64,000 nucleotides of DNA, taken from contig JAGYLB010000110.1 of assembly GCA_018401055.1 (NCBI GenBank), forward strand, positions 62,001 to 126,000. The letters are read 5' to 3'. Position 1 is the first letter of the stretch. Each line of letters opens with the position of its first letter. Both the position numbers and the translations under genes were made by a program. The notes below the pieces were generated by a model. It made no database searches. It had not been told where the DNA came from and saw only the letters and a list, made by a program, of their open reading frames with translations. Positions 58,012 to 64,000 of the stretch are shown one piece after another. Source of the DNA: Roseicyclus sp. GTDB lineage: Bacteria; Pseudomonadota; Alphaproteobacteria; Rhodobacterales; Rhodobacteraceae.

Positions 58012-59066
58012 GGCAAAGCCTCGGACAGGAACTCGGAGATCGCGGCGTCGGTCTCAGCCGCCGCATCGCCGCCTTGTCGCCACAGATCATACCAGCGCGC
58101 GGTATCGGCCACGGCAGCCGCCGTGCCGAACCGCGGTGCCCAGCCCAAGGCAGCGCGCGCAAGCCGCTGTCGAGCGCAAGCCTCGGTGCCTCGGGCAGTG
58201 GCTTGGCGGGTGACGTGACCGGCAGCGCGCGGCTCGTCGCCTCCTGCCAGAGGCGCAGGAGGTCGGAAACCGTGATCTCGGCCTCGGCAGGGCCGAAATT
58301 GACGGCTTGGGGGCACGCCCCTCGGCCAGATCCTCGGCAAGGATCAGGTAGCCCGCAACCACGTCCAGCACATGCTGGAAGGGACGGGTTGCAGCCGGAT
58401 TGCGCAGGGCGAGCGGGCGGCCCGCCACTTCGGCGCGGACAAGGTCGGGGATCAGTCGGTCGCTCCCGAAATCGCCGCCGCCGATCACATTGCCCGCCCG
58501 CGCCGTGGCCATGGGCGGCAGATCGTCAAAGGCATCGCGCCAGCAAGACACCAACCCCTCGCAGGCCGCCTTGGACGCGGCATAGGGATCGCCACCGCCC
58601 AAGGGATCGCCCTCCACATAGGGGCGGCCCGCTCCGGGGGAGCGGTAGACCTTGTCCGAGGTCACGATGACGGCGGCCGCAGCGGGCGACGCGCGCAGGG
58701 CCTGCAGGACGGTCATCGTTCCGGTAACGTTGCTTGACCATGTGCGGACCGGATCGCGGAACCCTTCCGACACGATGGGCTGGGCGGCCATGTGCAGAAC
58801 CACCGCCCCTCGGCAAGGGCGAGGCCCCCCAGCGCATCGGGCCGCGCCAGATCGGCGCGCAGATCCGACGCCAGATCACGCCCCGCGCGCAACAGGTCAT
58901 AGGCACCCGGCCCCGGATCGGGGTCGAGCGCCACGCCCGTCACCCGCGCCCCAAGAGCGGCCAGCATCCTCGCAGCCCAAGCCCCCTTGAACCCGGTGTG
59001 GCCGGTCAGAAGCACGTCGCGCCCCTGCCAGAAATCGGCGGCGGGCCGCCTTACCAGATCTTCCAC
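58008..59066 (-). CDS. rfbG: CDP-glucose 4,6-dehydratase, frameshifted
   Basis: About 353 residues in three frames (breaks near 58805 and 58310). It starts FWQGRDVLLTGHTGFKGAWA, the diagnostic NAD motif of CDP-glucose 4,6-dehydratases. It continues with MVLHMAAQPIVSEGFRDPVR, VTSDKVYRSP and the catalytic YAASKAACEGLVSCW, then NVIGGGDFGSDRLIPDLVRA. The C-terminal piece GWAPRFGTAAAVADTARWYD ends at 58008. GTG 59066 is the chosen start, overlapping the cytidylyltransferase stop. It forms CDP-4-keto-6-deoxyglucose. Confidence 0.87.
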
Positions 59067-59820
59067 GGTGCCTGCCCCCCGTCCCACAGGCGTTGCAGGG
59101 TATCGCGGTCGCGCAAAGTGTCCATGGGTTGCCAGAAACCGCGATGTTCCCAAGACATCAACTGTCCGTCGTGGGCCAGACCGCGGAGGGCTCTTGTTCC
59201 AGCACGGTCGCATCCCCCGCGATCCGGTCCAAGACGGCGGGAGACATCACGAAGAAGCCGCCGTTGATCAGCCCGCCGTCGCCCGCAGGCTTTTCGACGA
59301 AGGCCGTCACCGCATCGCCCGCGCGTTGCAATGCGCCGAAGCGACCGGGCGGAACCACGGCGGTCACGGTGGCCTCGCGCCCATGGGAGCGGTGAAAGGC
59401 GATGCTGCCGGTGATGTCCACATCCCCCAGACCGTCGCCATAGGTCAGGCAAAACGCCTCCTCTCCGCGCAGGAGGTCGGCGACGCGGGCCAGCTAAGCC
59501 GCCTGTCTGCGTGTCCTCGCCGGTGTCGATCAGCGCCACGCGCCAGGGCTCGGTCGCGGGGCGCAGCACCTCGACCCCGCCGGTCGCCACATCGACCACG
59601 ATATCGGAGGAAAGCGCGCGTAATTCAGGAAGAACTCCTTGATCTGCCAGCCGCGATAGCCAAGACAGATCACGAAATCGGTGATCCCATGCGCCTCGTA
59701 GGTCTTGAGGATATGCCAAAGGATCGGCCGCCCGCCGATCTCGACCATGGGCTTGGGGCGAAGCCCCGTTTCCTCGGACAGGCGCGTGCCGCGCCCTCCT
59801 GCCAGAATGACGGCTTTCAC
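59051..59820 (-). CDS. rfbF: Glucose-1-phosphate cytidylyltransferase, frameshifted
   Basis: About 257 residues. [20 protein letters not shown] is the nucleotidyltransferase signature, [20 protein letters not shown] follows, and [20 protein letters not shown] is typical of the C-terminal end of RfbF. The middle ([34 protein letters not shown]) lies in other frames, with breaks near 59620, 59480 and 59160. The GTG start at 59820 overlaps the glycosyltransferase stop. It makes CDP-glucose, the first committed step of the cluster. Confidence 0.87.
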
Positions 59821-62108
59821 TCGAACGCGACCTTTCGTGCCAGATCGTAGAAGTTTCGCGCGAAGCGCTCGGGCTGGCCCAAGGGGTTCGCCGCGATCTG
59901 CGCCCGCAACCCGTGGCGCAGATGCAGCCGCCGCGCCGGGTCGGCGGCAAGGGCCGCGGCTATGGCGACGTAATCCGCGGGGGTGTGGACCGCCAGATCG
60001 CCCAGACCCGCATTGGTCAGGTTGGAATAGGACAGCCGCTCGGGGAAACCGGGACCGACGAGGCTGATGGTGGGCACGCCCATCCACAGCGCCTCGCAGG
60101 TGGTGGTGCCGCCGACATGGGGGGCTGTGTCGAGCGCGATGTCGATTTCGTTGTAGTGACGCATATGGTCACCGCGCACGCCGATATACTCCAGCCGGTC
60201 CGGATCCACATCGCGCCGGGCAAAGGCTGCGCGGGTGTTGGTGACGAAGCTGGGCGTGGCCGCTTCGGGGCGCAGGAAGACAAAGCGCGATCCCGGAACC
60301 CGGCGCAGGACGGACGCCCACAGATCAAGGCAGAGCGCCGTGTACTTGTAGGGGTTGTTCGCGGTGCCAAAGGTCAGATGGCCCTTGCGCGCCTCGGGCG
60401 TGGCCTCGGCGATCGGCACGGGCCCGAACATGCGCGACAACGCGACCCATGTCTCGGGCATCTCGAAGGGGCGTTCGATCAACAGGCGCGGATCGGCGGG
60501 GCGCAGGTATGGATCGGTCAGGATCAGGTCGATCCGCGACAGGCCCGCCGAATGCGGATAGCCCAGCCAACTAGCCCCAAGCCGCGCAGGGCGAAAGGCC
60601 ATGATCTCGAGCTTGTTCATCGCCGTCGATCCGCCCAATTCGAACAGAATGTCGAGCCCGTCGGCCGCGATCCCTTCGGCCACCTGCCCCGAGGGGCGGC
60701 CGGGCCAGTGGCGAAATCCCGTGACCCTGTTCGCGATCAGGGCCTGCACCTTGTCGGCGGGTCTTTCATAGAAGGAATAGCAAAAAACCTCGACCGTGTC
60801 GGGGTCGTAGCTTTCCAGAAGCGGCAGCGCGAAATAGGTCACCGGATGGTGGCGCAGGTCCGAGGACATGAAGCCGACCCTGAGCTTGCGATCCCCCTGC
60901 ACGGCGGGGCTGCCGGCGGCACGGGCGTGATCCCGGCCTCGATTTTCCGGCCCCAGTCGCGGTGCCAGTCGACCAGCGAGATCCGATCCTGAAGCGTCGC
61001 GACCTGCCCCAGTTCGTAGTGGACCGAGGAATGGCGCCCCTCGGCCTGCCAATGCGGCAAGAGGTCGGACAGATCGCCCGTCGCGGCCATCCTGTCCTCG
61101 TCCATGACCCGCATGAGCACGGTGCGAAGGGTGCGGGCGGCGGGGCGCAGGCGGTCGGGGAAGCGGTCCATCAACTCGCAGGACAGGGCATAAGCCTGTT
61201 CGATATGCGCCGCCTCGTCGTCGTAACGGCTGCGCACAAGGCTGTCGATCCGACGCTCCAGCAGATCAAAGGACTTGGGGTCCCCCTCGGCCGCACGGGC
61301 AAGCGCTTCGTTCGCGGCGCGCCGATCGCTGTCGCCAAGGATATGGGCCAACAGGAAATTGCCGTCCACATGGGTGCGATTGCGCGCGATCACCTGGCCC
61401 AGAAGATCGACCGCGCGGGCGCGATGGCCCGCCCGATGGGCATGGCGCGCGACTGTCACGGTCAGATCGTCGTCGCCGGGGGCAGCGGCCAACGCCTGGT
61501 TCAGCAGATCATCCAGTTCGGCCGTCTGCCCAATGCCGTGAAGTGCCTGCACCAAGAGCGCAAGCGCCCGGCGGTCGGTCGGCGCGATCCGCAACGCGGT
61601 GCGCAGACTGCGCGCTGCCTCGTCCCATTGCTGAAGCGCCAGATCCTCTGCCCCGAGGAGACGCCACAGCTCGGCCGATTTCGGAGCGATCTTCAAAGCC
61701 CCGCGATAGGTTTCGGCGGCGCGCGCGTGATCCCCCATCAGCGCCAGCACATTGCCAAGGTTTTGCCATGGCGACATGTCCGAGGGGCGCATCCGCCGCG
61801 CCTTTTCCAGCACCTCGACCGCCTTGGCCAGACGCCCGGCACGCTTGAGAAGCACGCCCATCAGGTTCCAGACCGCCGGATCCTTGCGATTGCGCTCGAA
61901 CCAGAGGCGGTAGACGGCCACGGCCTCGTCAGCGCGGCCCAACTCGGAAAGCGCAAGCGCATGGCCATGCGCTGTCAGCTTAGGCGATGCGCCTGCGGCC
62001 GCTGCGCGCCTCATAGGCAGCAACAGCGCCTGCGGCATTACCGGCTTTCGTCGCGGCGGCAGCTTCGGTCAGAGCGATTTCGGCCTCGGTCAGGCGGGGA
62101 TGCGACAT
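59817..62108 (-). CDS. TPR-containing O-GlcNAc transferase-like glycosyltransferase (GT41/SPINDLY), frameshifted
   Basis: About 763 residues. The N-terminal half is a TPR superhelix (for example [20 protein letters not shown] and [20 protein letters not shown]). The C-terminal half is a GT41 catalytic domain: [40 protein letters not shown], and the UDP-site region [20 protein letters not shown] with [17 protein letters not shown]. Breaks near 61990 and 60905 are flanked by perfect homology. The start [20 protein letters not shown] is at 62108. Such enzymes glycosylate cytoplasmic proteins; with a CDP-sugar cluster directly downstream in the operon, modification of flagellin or another surface protein is plausible. 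Confidence 0.82.
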
Positions 62109-62336
62109 TCCAGCCTCAGGCAGCGGGCCAATACGTGCAAGGTCCGGTCCGACGCTTGCTGCGGTTTATTTTGCCATGCCTGCCCATCATTCGCACCCCG
62201 TTTTTTGCTTTGCTTTGCATACGGAGCGGTCGGCGCTCTTCATCCGAGATCTCGGCAAATTTTTTTTTCACGCAAGAAGGGGATGCAGCAGGCCGCCCCC
62301 TCCGTAATCCATACGACACTTCAAAAACGCGCAGCA

Positions 62337-63548
62337 ATGTATCTGAACGACCTACCGCACCATCCTGATGCTGGCGATCCGGCACCCGGCTTCATCCAGC
62401 GAACGCCCGTCACGCCGCGGTTTGCCTTTGACAGCGTGGCCGGGCGCTATCTGGTCCTGTGCTTTCTGGGCAGCGGCAGCGACCCGCAGGCGCAGGGGGC
62501 CTTTGCGGCCGCGCTGTCGCGTCGCGACCTGTTCGACGACACACGGGCCAGTTTCTTTGCCGTGACGCAAGACCCGCGCGACGAGACGCTCGGCACGATC
62601 GGAAATCGCCCGCCCGGCATTCGGGTTTTTTGGGATTTCGATTGGGCGGTCGCGCGATCCTATGGCTGCATCGGCCCCGATGCCGGGCCCGCGACCCCGT
62701 GGCAGAGGGTGGCCCGAGCTTGGTTTGTCATTGATCCCACACTGCGGGTGATTGACCGCATCCCCTTTCGCGACGATGGGTCGGACATGGCCGAGGTGTT
62801 GGCACTTCTGGATGCCTTGCCGCCGCCCGACATGCATGCGGGCCTTGCCGTGCCGCCCCCTGTTCTGATCCTGCCGCGGGTTTTCGAGCCCGAACTCTGC
62901 CGCCACCTGATCGGCCTTTACGAGGCGCAAGGCGGGATGGAAAGCGGGTTCATGCGCCAGATCGACGGACGGACGGTTGGGGTGATGGACCCGGGCTTCA
63001 AGGTGCGGCGCGACATCACCCTGTCCGATCCCGGTCTGATCGCGGCGATCCAGAAGCGGTTCATCCGCCGTGTGGTCCCCGAGATCGCCAAGGTCCACCA
63101 GTTCCACGTCACCCGAATGGAACGCTACATCGTCTCGTGCTATGCATCAGAAGATGGCGGGCATTTCTCGGCGCATCGCGACAATACCACGGCAGGCACC
63201 GCTCATCGCCGCTTTGCCGTGTCGATCAACCTGAACGCGGATTTCGAGGGGGGCGAGGTGAGTTTCCCGGAATACGGCCCCCGCGGCTTCAAGGCGCCCC
63301 CCGGTGGGGCGGTGGTGTTTTCCTGCTCGCTCCTACACCGTGTGAGCGAGGTGTCGCAGGGACGACGCTATGCGTTCTTGCCGTTTCTTTACGACGATGC
63401 CGCAGCCCGCATCCGCGAACGCAACGCGGGGCTCGTGGACGCGCGCGGGGCAGTGGGCCCCGCTGCGCCCGAACCGGGCCCGACCGAAACGGGCCCGACC
63501 GAAGCGGGCCCGACCGAAACGGGCCCGACCGAAACGGGCGCGGCATGA
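62337..63548 (+). CDS. Peroxiredoxin-like domain fused to 2-oxoglutarate/Fe(II) prolyl-hydroxylase-type oxygenase
   Basis: About 403 residues. The N-terminal thioredoxin-fold part (LVLCFLGSGSDPQAQGAF; VFWDFDWAVARSYGCIGPD) resembles AhpC/TSA proteins, but the usual catalytic Cys position holds no cysteine, so it is probably not a peroxidase. The C-terminal half is a P4Hc domain: HFSAHRDNTTAGTAHRRFAV supplies the His-x-Asp pair, and SLLHRVSEVSQGRRYAFLPF the distal His and 2-oxoglutarate Arg. A repeat tail follows. ATG 62337 fits the family N-terminus, although ATG 62283 has a better ribosome-binding context. It overlaps the sigma-factor gene (ATGA). Confidence 0.8.
   Translation: MYLNDLPHHPDAGDPAPGFIQRTPVTPRFAFDSVAGRYLVLCFLGSGSDPQAQGAFAAALSRRDLFDDTRASFFAVTQDPRDETLGTIGNRPPGIRVFWDFDWAVARSYGCIGPDAGPATPWQRVARAWFVIDPTLRVIDRIPFRDDGSDMAEVLALLDALPPPDMHAGLAVPPPVLILPRVFEPELCRHLIGLYEAQGGMESGFMRQIDGRTVGVMDPGFKVRRDITLSDPGLIAAIQKRFIRRVVPEIAKVHQFHVTRMERYIVSCYASEDGGHFSAHRDNTTAGTAHRRFAVSINLNADFEGGEVSFPEYGPRGFKAPPGGAVVFSCSLLHRVSEVSQGRRYAFLPFLYDDAAARIRERNAGLVDARGAVGPAAPEPGPTETGPTEAGPTETGPTETGAA
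63476..63535 (+). repeat. Four tandem 15-bp repeats encoding Gly-Pro-Thr-Glu-Thr/Ala
   Basis: The unit GGGCCCGACCGAAAC occurs four times head to tail, one copy with AAGC in place of AAAC. It is in frame (15 bp, five residues) and adds a GPTET-rich tail to the oxygenase. It could vary in copy number by slippage without breaking the frame. Confidence 0.85.
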
Positions 63549-64000
63549 AAGGGACCGCACGCCTCGATGTCACCGCCCATCTCGACGTTTTGCGGCGCTA
63601 TGCGCGCATCCTGACCCGGAACGGGTCCGAGGCAGATGACCTTGTTCAGGGCGCGCTTTTGCGGGCGATCGAACGGCAGGACAGTTTTCGGGAGGGAGCG
63701 GATCTGCGCGTCTGGCTGATGACGATCTTGCACAACCACCACATCGACCGGCTGCGCAGCCACAGCGCAGCAACCGCACGCGAAGCCGCATGGGCCGATC
63801 TTGCGCCGGGCTTTGCGGCCCCCGCTGGCGAACATGCGGCCCGGCTCGAGCAATTGCGCATGGCGCTTCTGAGCTTGCCCGAAGACCAGCGCGAGGCCTT
63901 GCATCTGGTGGCCATCGAAGGCCTGTCCGTGACGGAGGCCGCCGATATCCTGTCTGTGCCCGCAGGAACCGTGATGTCGCGCGTGGGCCGGGCACGGGCC
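63545..64000 (+). CDS. ECF-type RNA polymerase sigma factor, truncated by window end
   Basis: 152 residues visible. The sigma-2 region is YARILTRNGSEADDLVQGAL with LRVWLMTILHNHHIDRLRSH; the sigma-4 region is SLPEDQREALHLVAIEGLSV then EAADILSVPAGTVMSRVGRA. It is still open at base 64000. Start ATG 63545 overlaps the stop of the oxygenase gene, so the two are co-translated. No anti-sigma gene is visible; it may follow beyond the window. Confidence 0.85.
   Translation, partial: MKGTARLDVTAHLDVLRRYARILTRNGSEADDLVQGALLRAIERQDSFREGADLRVWLMTILHNHHIDRLRSHSAATAREAAWADLAPGFAAPAGEHAARLEQLRMALLSLPEDQREALHLVAIEGLSVTEAADILSVPAGTVMSRVGRARA

Noticed and set aside
62250..62290. T-rich run upstream of the oxygenase as a terminator
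   Set aside because: There is no stable GC stem in front of the T run, so I do not call a terminator; it may be promoter or leader DNA.
1..64000. CRISPR arrays, rRNA, tRNA or prophage genes
   Set aside because: No spaced direct repeats, cloverleaf candidates or phage structural genes were seen; the only tandem repeat is the coding repeat at 63476.

Overview
The window reads as high-GC chromosome of an alphaproteobacterium, most likely a Rhodobacteraceae/roseobacter-type organism. The evidence is the codon use, a beta-1,2-glucan synthase, two tripartite tricarboxylate transporters, a VPLPA-type C-terminal sorting signal, and the remnants of many IS families. No rRNA, tRNA or CRISPR array was seen.

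More than twenty otherwise well-conserved genes change reading frame one or more times, sometimes in compensating pairs. Several breaks sit exactly at a homopolymer that is one base short or long (12925, 24766, 26602). I therefore treat most frame breaks as probable sequence errors: these genes are listed as CDS spanning the whole homology and marked frameshifted. Genuine remnants (truncated or internally deleted) are listed as pseudogenes or mobile elements.

Layout. (1) 1-8.4 kb: a giant cyclic beta-1,2-glucan synthase. (2) 8.5-15 kb: small stress and membrane genes, a polyhydroxybutyrate-depolymerase-type esterase with its ribbon-helix-helix regulator and a perfect palindromic operator, a threonine aldolase, and debris of IS3, IS256, DUF421/DUF2254 and ABC-ATPase genes. 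(3) 15-41 kb: a catabolic island. It has intradiol ring cleavage (pcaHG plus a Tat-exported dioxygenase), acyl-CoA dehydrogenases, a hydratase/dehydrogenase, a thiolase, MaoC, two CaiB/BaiF CoA-transferases, carboxymuconolactone-decarboxylase and enol-lactonase homologues, a two-subunit class I fumarase, and two complete TctABC uptake systems. A GntR/HutC regulator lies in the middle, and a repeated palindrome of the form AAAGCTA-N6-TAGCTTT lies at most of the promoters. It looks like one regulon importing and degrading an aromatic or dicarboxylic acid through CoA thioesters.

(4) 41-51 kb: the most unusual part. A CRP-like regulator, a class III nucleotide cyclase, an unrecognised conserved protein and a PLP decarboxylase face a VPLPA-CTERM-type surface protein. 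It is followed by three consecutive proteins that resemble the P47/OrfX (TULIP-fold) proteins known from clostridial botulinum-type toxin loci. A perfect TGTGA-N6-TCACA CRP site lies in the divergent promoter region, so the locus seems to carry its own cAMP circuit. (5) 51-54 kb: an IS5-type remnant beside a truncated LuxR-type regulator, and an intact IS1182-family element. (6) 54-62 kb: a GntP permease and a CDP-deoxysugar cluster (cytidylyltransferase, CDP-glucose dehydratase, C-methyltransferase, 3,5-epimerase homologue, reductase) with a TPR/GT41 O-GlcNAc-transferase-like enzyme. (7) 62-64 kb: a peroxiredoxin-like/2OG-Fe(II) oxygenase fusion overlapping an ECF sigma factor that runs off the window.
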